Shown here one piece after another: positions 9,836-20,796 of a DNA stretch of 64,000 bases; position 1 is the stretch's first letter; the number at the start of each line of letters is the position of its first letter. The notes beneath the pieces were generated by a model. The model was not told the origin of the DNA. It was given only the letters and a program-made list of their open reading frames with translations, and ran no database searches. The DNA is from Paguma larvata (taxonomy: Eukaryota > Chordata > Mammalia > Carnivora > Viverridae), in assembly GCA_030068075.1 (NCBI GenBank), contig CM057824.1:128206414-128270413 (forward strand), given 5' to 3'. Both the position numbers and the translations under genes were made by a program.

Positions 9836-10830
9836 GAAGTTTGAAGAAACACAGACATTGGATATTAGACACAGACTTTTAAGCAACTGTCTTAAATATA
9901 TTCAAAGAGCTAAAGGAAATCATAGGCAATAAACTCAAGAAAATCAGCATAACTATGACTCACTATATAGAGACTATGAATAATGAGATAGAAATTATAA
10001 AAAGAAGGAACCAAATGGAAAGTCTTGAGCTGAAGAGTGCAATAGTAAAAATGAAAAATTTAGTCGAGATTTTCTATAACAGATTTGAACGGACAGAATA
10101 AATAATCAAAGAACTTGAAGTGATTGTCAAATATAAGCAGAAGAAATAAAAAAGTATAAAGAAAAATAAAAAGAGCCTGAGACCTGTAGGACACAATCAA
10201 GTGTAGTGACATACATGTGATGGGAGTCTTGAAGGAGACGAGAGAAAGTGTCAAAAAGAGTAACTGAAGAAATAATGGCTGAAAATTTCCCTCATTTAAT
10301 GAGATGAATCTACACATCAAGAATCTCAACAAAATCCAAGTAAGATAAATCTAAAGATATGCACATCTTGACACATTATAATCAAACTGTCCAAACACAA
10401 AAATGGAATCTTGAAAGCACAAGAGGGAAGTGACTTATCATATATAAGAAATCTCCAATAAAATTAACAAATTTGTCATCAGAAATAATAGAGACTAGAA
10501 GTCAGTGAGATGAAATATTTAAAGAGCTGAAAGGAAAAAAAGCCCTGTAAACTAAGAATTTTATGTCTGGCAAAATTATTCTTTAAAGTAAAAGACATTC
10601 CCGTATAAAACTGAGAGGATCATTGCTAGCAGATCTTATAAGAAGTGCTAAAGGGAGTCCTTCAAGCTGAAGTGAAAGGACACTTAACTGGAATCCATTA
10701 GAAGATAGAAAGAATAGTCATAATGGTAACTACAAAGGTAAATATAAAAGCCACTATTCCTGTATTTTTGGTTTGTAATATGCCCACCTCCCCCATAGAT
10801 GATTTAAAAGCAAGCAGGAGAATCTCTTTC
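9836..10830 (+). mobile_element. L1M/HAL1-like ORF1-region fragment, sense
   Basis: Old L1 in the sense direction, with recognisable blocks 'ctgaagagtgcaatag', 'cacattataatcaaactgtc', 'tgctaaagggagtccttcaa' and 'gatgatttaaaag'. Diverged blocks in the same order occur on the minus strand at 7330-8200. Frames are heavily interrupted. HAL1 (ORF1-only) and L1ME are hard to tell apart here. Confidence 0.65.
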
Positions 10831-10859
10831 TCAGGGAGGGTCCAATCCCTCTTTTTAAA

Positions 10860-11060
10860 TTTAAGCATCTGATTAACTCAGGACCAACTGCAATAATCTC
10901 ACTTTTAAAAAAATTAAATCTATTAAATTCACCCTTGTTGTGTAATGTACATCACAGTAGTGATATCCCATCATATTCAAAGGTCTTGCCCATATTAAAA
11001 AGAGAGACTCCTACAAGGGCAAGGGCTATTGGGGGTCATTTTAGATTCTATGTACCAAAA
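10860..11060 (-). mobile_element. MLT1-like LTR tail (antisense)
   Basis: Similar to the antisense end of MLT1-type LTRs: 'ataatctcac', 'gtgatatcccatcatattca', 'ggtcttgcccatattaa' and 'gggggtcattttagattcta'. The remainder of the LTR is missing. Confidence 0.5.
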
Positions 11061-12180
11061 TCATGTTTGAGGATGCTGGGGAATGAGCCTAAATAAATGA
11101 TATCTTTGTACAACCAAATATTTGATCACAGGGAGTTTCTCTTTATACAAGTATTCCATCAAATTAAAAGAAGAAGGGATGACAGAAGAAATGATAGAAT
11201 TTGGTAACCTCTAATGAATTAATAGATCTAGGAACTGACTATCAAGTACTGTTAACATATAAAAAGAGAGAAAATGGACATCATATACTTTCTGAAAAAG
11301 AACAAAACAGCACACATGAACTGGACTTGGCAAAGAAACTGAATCATAATTTGATCAAGCTTCTAGGTCTCACCATCAATATGTCTTACGAAATACAGAC
11401 AGCAAAGGAGCATGACATATGTTATCATAGAGAATGTTACCAATATCTGTTCTGTAAAGAACTCTAGAGAACTCAGCAAATAAATTGGAAGTTAAAAAAT
11501 AATTGGAAGTTAAAAATAAATGAAATATGGAGTAGAAACTTACAAAAGATGTAAGAGACAAATCAAGCAATTGCAATGTACTAACAAAGAAAATCTCTCT
11601 GAGCTTTGAGCACATGCATAAGGACTTGCCTTCTGCATGATCCAGAGTCTGGAAGAGGTCGTAAGTTACTATGATGGTAGGACCAAGACTTCTTGGAAAA
11701 TTGGTCAGGATTAGCAGAACAACAGCCTGATAGTGAACTTTGTTACTGTCTGCAGTCTGTGAATCAGCTGTACTATCTGTACTCAGTAGAGGGCACAAGG
11801 GGTCAGCAACTTGCCTCTGCTCAGCCTCATGCTGAACCAGCAAGTCAAGGACTTGGTTTTAAAAAGACCAATTGCTTTTCCTTATGATACTTGCTTTGCC
11901 TCCACTTTATACTTGACCTTTGTTCTGGGTGATAATCTCCTAAGGGGCCGTTGTATATTCCTGCATATGGGTAAATCCTCAATACTACAATTACTTGTTT
12001 CTGATTATGTTTTGCTACTTTCTCTGAAGACTGTCCCCAAAACCTAACTTCCTTATGTGGGATCAAGTTTTCCCTCCTTTGCCTCAGAGCAAACAAGGCC
12101 TAATACTCCCTGTGTTTCAGATTCTTATATTTCATTTTTTAGTGATGATATGGATTTGGAAACAAATATATGCAAGAAAA
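11061..12180. other. Unassigned DNA with two unmatched open frames
   Basis: No repeat family is recognised. There are open frames of 88 codons (11201-11467, plus) and 155 codons (11376-11843, minus). Neither shows a known motif, a splice context or a promoter, and they overlap on opposite strands, so coding is unlikely. A short tandem doubling of 'aattggaagttaaaaa' occurs near 11485-11517. The region may be an ancient transposon I cannot name. Confidence 0.45.
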
Positions 12181-12515
12181 TCAGTGACACAATAAGTGAA
12201 TATAGAACACTGATTAGATAGTTGATGACATTAAGATTTCTGTTAATTTTTTTAGGTGTATGAGTATTATTGCAATTATATATTTTTAGAGTATCTTATT
12301 GAAATACATGTTAAGATATTTACAGATGAAATAATATATAGTCTGAGATTTACTTCAAAATAATGTAGGGTATATGTGGAATATATGGTTGTGATTGTAA
12401 AACAATAGCTATGACTTGATAATTGTTGAAATCAGATTATAAGCACAAGAAGTATATTACACTATTGTGTCTACTTTGGCATATATTTAAAATTTCATAT
12501 AATAAAAAAGTGTTT
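12181..12515 (+). mobile_element. L1MC/L1MB-type 3' UTR end
   Basis: Sense 3' end of an old L1: 'ctgttaatttttttaggtgt', 'gatgaaataatatatagtct', 'gagatttacttcaaaataat' and a terminal 'tttcatataataaaaaagtg'. The coding part is absent. Confidence 0.65.
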
Positions 12516-12529
12516 TCAAGGAGATTTTG

Positions 12530-12670
12530 CCTTGCATGGTTATGTTCTAGTGGGATTTAGGCAATAAACAATTAACATACTAACTGTAATTGTATATTTA
12601 CAATTTTAGGGAGGATAAGTGCTATTGTAAAGGGGATAGGATATAGAGAATGCAGTATTTGAAAAGAGGA
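12530..12670 (-). mobile_element. L2 fragment (antisense)
   Basis: Contains 'gttctagtgggatttaggca', 'ataaacaatt' and 'gataagtgctattg', in the order of the antisense L2 3' region. Confidence 0.5.
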
Positions 12671-12721
12671 TCAATAATATGTGCACTTTGCATGTCAAAA
12701 TTTACTACCATGTATCATCTC

Positions 12722-12747
12722 ATATATATATATATATATATATATAT
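12722..12747. repeat. (AT)n microsatellite
   Basis: About 13 uninterrupted AT/TA units. Confidence 0.95.
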
Positions 12748-12794
12748 GCTCTTCTGTATATGTTATATACACATTCCTAAGCTCTTTTTTCACA

Positions 12795-13072
12795 CTTTTT
12801 TAATGTTTATTTATTTTTGAGAGAGAGACACAAAGTGTGAGTGGGGGAGGGGCAGAGAGAGAGTGTGCTAGTGGGGGGAGGGCAGAGAGAAAGACACACA
12901 TACACACACACACGCACGCACGCACGCACGCACTTGCACACTCACATGAAGCAGGCTCCAGGCTCCAAGCTGTCAGCACAGAGCTCTACATGAGGCTCGA
13001 ACTTGAGAACCGTGAGATCATGACCTGAGCGGAAATCAGATACTTAACTGACTGAGCCACCCAGCTGTCCCT
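12795..13072 (-). mobile_element. CAN-SINE with internal duplication and (CGCA)n
   Basis: Antisense long-form SINE, longer than usual. The GA-rich section is partly doubled (two copies of a 'gagtgggggaggggcagaga'-like block), followed by a CA/CGCA microsatellite at about 12896-12940. The head reads 'actgactgagccacccagct'. An 8-bp candidate target duplication (attcctaa) lies at 12773-12780 and 13073-13080. Confidence 0.88.
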
Positions 13073-13080
13073 ATTCCTAA

Positions 13081-14159
13081 ACTTTTGTATGTAAAATTAC
13101 TCTTAATGTTTCCCTCCTTAGTAATGGCAATGCTATGGAACTCATTGTAGATTTATGAGACTGTATGATTTTTCTAGACTCTTAACTTTGTAGTGGAATA
13201 TATTCTTTATCTAAATAATTTGGATCCCATTTAGTAGTTTTATGTTGTTTACTTCTTCCAGATGATGCCAGATTTGGGCACATGAAATATATGTATAACA
13301 TACTTGAAATATATTTAATATCTTATTGGCTTTTCTTCACTGTCAATTGCTTTATATTCCATAGCAATAATTTCTATAAAAAAGAGAGTTTCCTTAATGA
13401 TAAAAAGAGCAAATAGATGGGTTTATTTTAATAAAATTCTATCACATAAAACATTAAGAAAAAATAATTTTTATCTTAACAAGATTAGATTTCTTATTAG
13501 CACTCACAAAAACCTGACAAAGGACAGATTTTATTTTTTAGCCATGCATCATTACTTTGTGGAATTGCTTTTGGTTTATTGCTCTGTTGTTCCAATACTA
13601 AGTTGACATTTTCTATGACAAGCCTTATTAATTTGTAGGAATTATTCCTTCTGGCAGCATATATTCAGAATGCATAGTATTAGAAGGGGGGTGGGGTGTT
13701 GCAATGGAGAAAAATGGAAGTGAATTGAATAATTTAATATTTTAGAAAGGAAAATGCTATGTGACAGTAACCAGAGGAAGTTTCATGAATTTGAATAATA
13801 GATGATGAAGGTTTTTGAGTTCTTCAGAATATTAGTATCTCTATAATAGGGCTGGAGACTGGGAAGAGACCCTAACAGGTCATGTGGCATTGCTTTACCT
13901 TCGACGGAGCCTCAAATACAGCAGCTTAGGCAGAAGTAGAAATCCATTAAAAATCTTCTGTGGGAGGACATTCATCAAACTCTCCCTATGGGTCACTTAC
14001 GTTTGGGGAAATCAAATTTGGATAAGTTTCTGATAATGCAGAAATGGTGTGATGTTCCTGGAACGTGGCTGATGAATGCCTGGCAGTGGCAAGGCAAAAA
14101 ATGTATACTTCATGTTGGGTATTAAATGCAACTCTACTTTCTCCCTCCCCCTCCCCTCT

Positions 14160-14165
<6 letters not shown>
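13081..14165. other. Unassigned AT-rich DNA
   Basis: No gene, RNA or repeat family is recognised on either strand. Open frames are under 70 codons. Confidence 0.5.

Positions 14166-14207
<42 letters not shown>
14166..14207. repeat. (GT)n microsatellite
   Basis: About 21 uninterrupted GT units, preceded by a C/T-rich stretch. Confidence 0.97.
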
Positions 14208-14208
<1 letters not shown>

Positions 14209-14444
14209 TCTTAATAAAGCAAGTATCTTTTTAACCAAACCAAAGCAGAAATCTTTTTAACCAAACATATTTTGTAAGACCAAGGAGTTTCTTTCTACAC
14301 ACAGATTTTCACTGCAGAAAGAAGAAGATGGAATAAATAGCAAATTAATATCCATGTCTTAATCTGTTTTTTTTTTCCAGGCTTTGGTTTCTTTTTCATG
14401 TGATCATGTCTATGATGGGTAGTAAATAACCCAGATACTCACAT

Positions 14445-14612
14445 AAACTCTGTTCACTTCAGTTGTCTCATTTGTAATGTGGTAATAGCAATAGTACCTT
14501 TGTCAAATCTTTTAAATAAAAGATTAAATTAGATTATTATAAAATTTGTAATACCATGTCTGGCACATAAGAAATGTTCCATAAATGTTAGTTATTGTTT
14601 TTATTATTATTC
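14445..14612 (+). mobile_element. MIR SINE 3' half
   Basis: 'gtctcatttgtaatg', 'gtaatagcaatagtacct', 'gtctggcacataagaaatgt' and 'gttattgtttttattatta' follow the order of a sense MIR from its core to the 3' end. Confidence 0.75.
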
Positions 14613-15196
14613 CTAGTGCTCACTGCTGTCAACATGGGTGGCCGGTAGGACCGATCACCTCTTCTCATCAGCTTTGTGCATGATTGGGACAACTCTAACT
14701 GGTGAAGTAGACATTGTGACAGTGTGTTCTTGCACTGTAAATATGACATAGGATGGATTTGTGTGGTTTAAAAGCATTTTAGAAAGTTAGTCTAGGAGCT
14801 GAAGGGTGACATGGGGTGACAAGAATCCTCAAAGATTTTAGGAGACTTACAGTTTACACTCAAGTCAAAATTAAATTATCCATCCATTCATTCATTCAAC
14901 ATTCAGTGGAGTGTAGCACGAAGAGTCATAATGAGTGGCCACAGTTAAAGAAAAGTCTTCAAATTATGTGAAGGAAGCACAAGATCAAATTATAAAAAGA
15001 TAAATAATATTATCCAAAAACTCCAGGTTGGCAAGTGCTTTTTTCTGTTATTTGGGATAGATAGAGATAGCTTGGTTCCCAAAGAATAGTATTCCTTATA
15101 CCAATTATTTATATACTTATTGAATACTTTCAAATATTGAAACAGTTTGAAGGACCTTCTTGGTCTCTGTACTTCTATTTTATTTTGTAACAAACC
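14613..15196. other. Unassigned DNA
   Basis: Nothing recognised. A short 'ccattcattcattcaacatt' run near 14882 could be the edge of a decayed MIR or L2. Confidence 0.4.
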
Positions 15197-15538
15197 TGTC
15201 TTAGTCAGCTTTAGCTACCATAATGAAATGCCATAGACTGAATGGCTTATACAACATAAATTTATTTTCTCACAGTTCTGGAGGCTGACGTCAGAGGTCA
15301 GTGTGCCCGCATGGTTAAATTTTGGTAGGGGCTTTCTTCCTGGATTGCACACACCACCTACATGATGGAATGACCTCTGTGGTATCTCTTCTTATAAGAG
15401 CACCAAACTCATCAGACCAGGGCCCTAACTTCCTTATCTAACTACCTCCCAAAGGCCTCATTTCTAAATAACAACACACTGGGGGCTAGAGCTCCAATAT
15501 ATGAATTTTGAAGGGACATGGACATTCAGTCCATAACA
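15197..15538 (-). mobile_element. MLT1-type (MaLR) LTR, antisense
   Basis: Antisense MaLR LTR: begins 'tgtcttagtcag', then 'cttatacaacataaatttat', 'cacagttctggaggctg', 'ctaactacctcccaaaggcc', ending in 'tccataaca'. Length and order match MLT1-type LTRs. No internal ERVL sequence is attached. Confidence 0.8.
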
Positions 15539-15617
15539 ATATCTTAAAATAGTGAGGTAGAAACATTTGCTTCATAGATAGGCAGTACCAAGAATTATTA
15601 GAAACATTCCAATATAA

Positions 15618-15716
15618 GGACATCTAGGTGACTTCAGTGGCCAACTTCTGATTTTGGCTCAGGTCGTGACCTCTGTGGCATCAGGCTCCCCGTTGATGGT
15701 GTGGAGCCTGCTTGGG

Positions 15717-15766
<50 letters not shown>

Positions 15767-15795
15767 CAAAATAAATAAATGAACTTAAAAAAAAG
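15618..15795 (+). mobile_element. CAN-SINE, degraded head
   Basis: Sense copy with a diverged head ('ggacatctaggtgacttcag') but a clear 'ggctcaggtcgtgacc', 'gtgtggagcctgcttgggt', TC tract and 'aaaataaataaatg' tail. A 17-bp target duplication with two mismatches lies at 15601-15617 and 15796-15812. Confidence 0.88.
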
Positions 15796-15812
15796 GAAAT
15801 GTTCCAATATAA

Positions 15813-16114
15813 ATCTACTCTAACAATTTTGGAATGCATTACAAGTTATAACCCTTTTATTTAATGTAACAATAAATTAGAATATTGAAAGTGCTAATAT
15901 ATTGACTTTTCCTACACGGTTGAATATTCACTTAGGGAAAATTTACCATTAGTAACAATGTATCCTATTACTTCCTTCCTATAATTAAAATATTCAATAT
16001 TTGATCTTCCCATCATCTTTGTTTTAACAATTATCTTAGATACACTTTCTTTAATAAAGATGAAAGTTATAGCACTACAGGTCCTGCATCATTATTAGCT
16101 TTGCCTTCTAGAAA
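15813..16114. other. Unassigned DNA between two SINEs
   Basis: AT-rich. No feature is recognised. Confidence 0.5.
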
Positions 16115-16126
16115 TCTCTCATTATT

Positions 16127-16332
16127 ATTGTTATTGTTGTTTATTTATTTATTTTGGCAGAGGGAGAGAGCAAGTGGTGGATGGGCAGAGAGAGAGGAGA
16201 GGGAGAATCCCAAGCAGGCTCTGCACTGTCAGCACAGAGCCAGAAGTGGGCCTCGAACCCACGAACCGTGGGATCATGACCTAAGCCAAAATCAAGAGTC
16301 AGACGCCTAACCAACTGAGCCACCCAGGCGCC
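16127..16332 (-). mobile_element. CAN-SINE
   Basis: Antisense copy with 'gcaggctctgcactgtcagc', 'gggatcatgacctaagcc' and 'aaccaactgagccacccagg'. A perfect 12-bp target duplication (tctctcattatt) lies at 16115-16126 and 16333-16344. An open frame across it is an accident of the SINE sequence. Confidence 0.95.
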
Positions 16333-16344
16333 TCTCTCATTATT

Positions 16345-17692
16345 TTTTTATACAGATGACGGCAAGAGCCTTGGAGCTCATCTCTCTCTCTCCAGTCCAG
16401 TCCATCTCTAACTTATTACCAACACAGCAGCTAAATCTCCTTTTTTTCCCCTCCCTTCCTTTTTTCCTTTATTTCTTCCTTCCTTCTTTCTTTTATCCTT
16501 ACATCATTTTTAAAAAGAATCACCTTTGCTTTTTCTTATAAGTTACATTCGTTATAATTTTATTATTGTTCCTACTTGTTTTCTTTACCATCCCTAAAAA
16601 TAGATTATACAACCTTACTTCATTGACGTCATTAAGTGGTCATTTGTTTAGCCAATGATGCATGAAAGAAAGGTGTGTATGCCAGGCTTATGCAGAAAAT
16701 GCAAATGTGTAGAGGCCATTTTGTAGCTTACTGATTGCTCTTTTTTCTTTGCCATGAGAAGCGTATATTATGGGTAGTTGGCATTTTTCCAGTTTATATT
16801 CTGGAATGTAGAACAGCACCACAGTGAACCCAGCATAATTGAGTTAAAAATAAAGATTTATTGTTGTTTACTGATAATTTGGGATTCCTTATAACCTCAT
16901 CATCACTTAGAGAAAGCTAATACATACCTAAGTAATCCATAAAATTGTTTTGTTTATATAAGAGGCAGACAATGTAAAAAATAAAAACAAAAATGAAATA
17001 CCCGTGCAAGCACTCACTTCTGGAGTTCTTTTCTATAGGTATGCACTGCCAACTCTTTGATGTTTATTATTTCTGGTCTCTTTTCCATGCCTGCATACAC
17101 ACAGATATATAAATATATAAGTTGAATAGTCTAGTTCTCTGTTTTATTTAGAATGCTTTTGCTATATGTACCAGAAAACATCTGAGAACTTACATAAAAA
17201 TAAAATCTTATGGATTAAAGAACTTAACATTAAAAATTATGAAATAATTAGAAGAAAATGCATCTACACACATATATATAGTTCAGCATGTATCTCTTTC
17301 ATTTCTGCATATCTTCTGTCAGCTTTAATTCTGAATAATTTGGACAAAAGCTATGCAACCAAATGGCTACAAAGCTCTCAGAATGTTAGTACATGGGCTG
17401 AGAACAAAGATAGACACAGGAGAGACTTAGTAGCTTTCTGAATTATGCAAGTGAAAACATTTTCGGGCTGAGGCCAATAGTTTCTTTTACCTTTCCTTCC
17501 TCCTTCCGTCCATTTAAATCCATCATGCTGGGACTTTTATCACCTCCCTCAATGTAATTCACCTCCCTCACAAAAGAAGGAAATTCCATCTTAAGTCTTA
17601 GGAACTTAGATGACACTTCAAGTCTCAGCCAAATGCTAATGAATCTCTTCTCTGATTAAGTTATAGAGGATCTAGGATTTATTGTCTTAGTC
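16345..17692. other. Unassigned AT-rich DNA with a pyrimidine stretch
   Basis: 16438-16500 is C/T-rich (TTCC and TTTC units, impure). No repeat family or exon is recognised in the remainder. Confidence 0.45.
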
Positions 17693-18009
17693 CTTTTGGG
17701 CTGCTGTACCAAAAATATTTCACACTGGATGGCTTAAAAATAACATAAATTTATTTCTCAAAGTTCTGGGGACTGGGAAGTCCAAGATCAGAACATTAAC
17801 AGCTTTGGTGTCTCGTGAAGTCCTTCTTCTTGGTTCATAGATGGCCACCTTTTTACGTGTCCTTACATGGAAAAAGGGGACAGGGAAACTCTAAGGCATC
17901 TCTTTTATAACAGCACTAATCTTTCTTCTGAGGCTGCAACCTCATGACCTAATCATCTTTCTTAACTTTTACTCCTAAAACTATCACTGGGGCTGGGGGC
18001 TAAGATTTC
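17693..18009 (-). mobile_element. MLT1-type LTR, left part, split by an ERV LTR
   Basis: Antisense MLT1-like LTR: 'tgtcttagtcc', 'ggcttaaaaataacataaat', 'gttctggggactgggaagtc', 'cttggttcatagatgg' and 'acctaatcatct'. It is interrupted at 18009 by a complete solo LTR and continues at 18811. Confidence 0.85.
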
Positions 18010-18804
18010 TGTTGGGAGCCATCTTGGACTCACAGGTTGAGACACCTCCCTGTGTGGAAAGGCAGATGATTGCAAGACTCCTGCTGATCAAATGGCGCCC
18101 AGTCTTACCTCCTTCTAAATAATTTCTCAGGCTTGGATTTCTTGAGCTGCTCTCGTTGGCCCCAAGGAATGTAATGCTCTTTTGTTTTATGGCTTTTAAA
18201 TAAAAAGGAAGGACCTGGATTACATCTGAATGAGAGTAGCCTGGCCAGAAGTAATCTTAAAGTTGCATCTTGGGGATGGGTTGCACAGATTGATAGCAGT
18301 TATGAGCTGGCTGGGTATTGGTGTGACTCGTGTAAACGTTGGGCTCCTATTATGTAAATTCACTCATTCACAAGCAAAGGACAAGCATTGGAATTCTGTC
18401 CTTGCCGGATGGGTTGCACTTACCCCATTGTAGTTGGAAGAATAGGCAGAACAACTCCTAGCCTGTTTATAGATGATTAACATAGGCCTAGATAACACCC
18501 TGTTCTCTCCCCCTGCGCTAAATTCATACGTTAATTAACTTGTAAACAACTTGCAAGATTGAGGAAATCTCAGCTTTGCTGATACACACACCTTGTTCAA
18601 TTATGCTTACTGATGGGATGTCACTCATTGCTGTAATGTCACTTACTACCTTTAAATAAAATGCTGGGATCAGTAGGGCAGAGACAGACACACTGGCGTG
18701 CCTGCCTGGTTCCAGAAACCATGCAGTTCTCCTGAGTCGTTCATCCTGCCCACACCTTTCACCCTTCGGAAAATTCCTGGATATGCCAGAGCTGGACTCC
18801 GGCA
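18010..18804 (+). mobile_element. Solo LTR of a betaretrovirus-like ERV (ERVK class)
   Basis: 795 bp with canonical ends (TGTTGGGAGCC at the start, CCGGCA at the end), flanked by a perfect 6-bp target duplication, gatttc, at 18004-18009 and 18805-18810. Six-bp duplications and a TGTTGGGAGCC start are typical of ERVK/intracisternal-A-type LTRs. An 'aataaa' signal at about 18654 precedes the presumed R/U5 part, supporting plus orientation. No gag, pol or env remains, so it arose by recombination between two LTRs. MLT1 sequence runs on both sides. Confidence 0.82.
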
Positions 18805-18810
18805 GATTTC

Positions 18811-18852
18811 CATACATGTATCTGGGGGAGACACAAAAATTCAGTCTATGGT
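18811..18852 (-). mobile_element. MLT1-type LTR, right end after the solo LTR
   Basis: 'tgtatctgggggagacacaa' and 'aattcagtctatgg' are the terminal blocks of the MLT1-like LTR interrupted at 18009. Confidence 0.75.
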
Positions 18853-18855
18853 GAA

Positions 18856-19469
18856 TGGACATTAATTCCATTTTTATCGTGAGTGAGTTAGTCTTCATAT
18901 GGTTAGTTATGATGTAAACATATCACCCCAAGATGAAAGTTCATATAGAAAAAATTAAGTTAAAAAATTATATTAGCATGGCCTTGACCTTGCTTTTTTT
19001 TGAAACAATAGATTATACCATTATTGTGAATAATAAGAATTTTGCTTTTTCTTGACCCACCCAAGCCACACTTACTTTACAAGAGAAACCACACTTACTG
19101 TAAGTAAATAGCTCTCTCTCTTTTTTTCTGTTGAGATGTGATGGTGCCAGTTCTGATTAAAGTCTTTTATCCTTATACAAGAGGAATGTTACATTTTATC
19201 CTGTTACACTTAGGTTCTCATTTAATCAAGTTTGCAATTTATCCTTTGTCAATCTTGTTAATTTAATTTTCCAGCATTTTTACACATGCCCTCTTAGTTC
19301 CTGCTATTTTAAACTCCTCACAAACTCCTTACTATAAGATCTTGATATATTTTATTTTCATGAAGCTTAACTCAAATAGAGTCTTAGATGAAACTCAAAA
19401 ATACAGAACAGAGGAACAGAGTTGCTTTTGTGGAAACAAGAGACGACCCTAGGACTCTACCCAGACATC
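18856..19469. other. Unassigned AT-rich DNA
   Basis: No gene or repeat is recognised. A doubled 'cacacttact' block near 19067-19100 is the only local structure seen. Confidence 0.45.
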
Positions 19470-19815
19470 TTCTTCCATCCCCAGTTCATATGCTGTCATG
19501 TTCCCACTGACCTCTCTCCATTTGTCTATCACTCCTTCATCTGGATAATTCCTTCTCTTGCATCAGGCAAGACTTCTTGGAAGTTGCATCTAATGTGCAA
19601 TATTCCATAAGATGTCACAACAGTGCAATCTACTTCTATCATAGTGCAGCACGCGGCTCTGTTAGAGGGAGTTATCTTTCAATAATAAAAGACCAGATAG
19701 TGCTTGAGAACAGGTATGACTCCTCCATTTTTGTCTTCCTTGTACCTAGTATAGTACTCAAGACATAGTAGGCATTCAATAAGCATTTGCTGAAAGGATT
19801 GATAAATGAATAATA
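19470..19815 (+). mobile_element. L2 LINE 3' region
   Basis: Sense L2. The first part is diverged ('cccactgacctctctccatt'). The 3' end is clear: 'gaacaggtatgactcctcca', 'ttgtacctagtatagtactc', 'acatagtaggcattcaataa' and 'gcatttgctgaaaggattga'. Confidence 0.65.
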
Positions 19816-20485
19816 ATTTCTAAAATATTATCTCTACATCAATGCTTATCTCCTTTGTATGTAAGATTTACTCCCACAAATACAATCAACTGTGGATTTT
19901 TCAACATCATGGAAGAAGAATGAAATGCACAGTATTAAAATACATCAGTTTAGAATTAGGATTCATCTCTATTCTTAATGAATAATTATCTTTGGTTTTG
20001 AGGACAGGTGCAGTGTTTAGGTTAAAACAGTTGAACCTCGTTACAGAGTTGACTCAGAAGGAACTCGTACCATGTCTAGGTTCACTATGTATATCCTATT
20101 TCAAAACACTTTCTACATACAACACTCAGCCTAGGGATGGGGAGAATCACTTCTTAGATGAATGCTAATCCTTACCCTAAGAAAAACCACCTCCTAGTGT
20201 TTTGCCTGAACCTTGAGTTTCCCCAGAAAAATAATTGTTACAAGTTACATTTTCACTTAGTAGTTTATCCTGCATTTGTGTGCAAGTGTGTGCGTTTGTG
20301 TGTATATGCGTGCTGGGGCAGAAAGTGTGTAAAATACAAGCTAAGCTCTGTAGAGTGTTTACAGAGAAGCAGATACCCTTAATAAAGAAGTTGCATATAT
20401 ATACATGTACATGCTCATTTATGTGTATAGATATTGCATATATATGGATAATAAAAATGTATAAGTAGTTTTTATTACGAGGCAC
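19816..20485. other. Unassigned DNA
   Basis: Contains an impure TG-rich patch (20275-20315) and an ATAC/TATA-rich patch near 20393-20445. Open frames of 77-102 codons overlap on both strands across these patches and are low complexity. No gene is supported. Confidence 0.45.
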
Positions 20486-20796
20486 TGCTATTAACTGAAT
20501 TATGTTCTTCCCAATTTATATGAAGCCTAATCTCCAGTGTGGTGGCTTAGGGGAGGGGCCTTTAGAGATAATTAGGTTTAGATGAAGCCACATCAGAGAG
20601 TTTGTTTCCTCATTCTCTGCCATGTGAGGACACAGCAAGAAGAGGGTTGTTTACAAGCCAGGGAGAAAGCCTTCACCAGAACTAGACCATGCTGGGCACC
20701 CTGACCTCGAACGTCCCAGCCTCCAGAACTATGAGAAATAAATGTCTATTGTTGAAGTCTCCAAATCTATGGTATTATATTATAGCAGCAGGCACA
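20486..20796 (+). mobile_element. MLT1B-like (MaLR) LTR, sense
   Basis: Near full-length sense LTR: 'ggcttaggggaggggccttt', 'gataattaggtttagatga', 'ctgccatgtgaggacacagc', 'gtcccagcctccagaactat', 'gagaaataaatgtctattgt', and an end near 'tatagcagcaggcaca'. The 'aataaa' polyadenylation signal is intact. Confidence 0.88.

Noticed and set aside
11376..11843. 155-codon open frame on the minus strand
   Set aside because: No known domain or family motif, no promoter or splice context, and an opposing frame overlaps it. Frames of this length occur by chance in 64 kb of AT-rich DNA.
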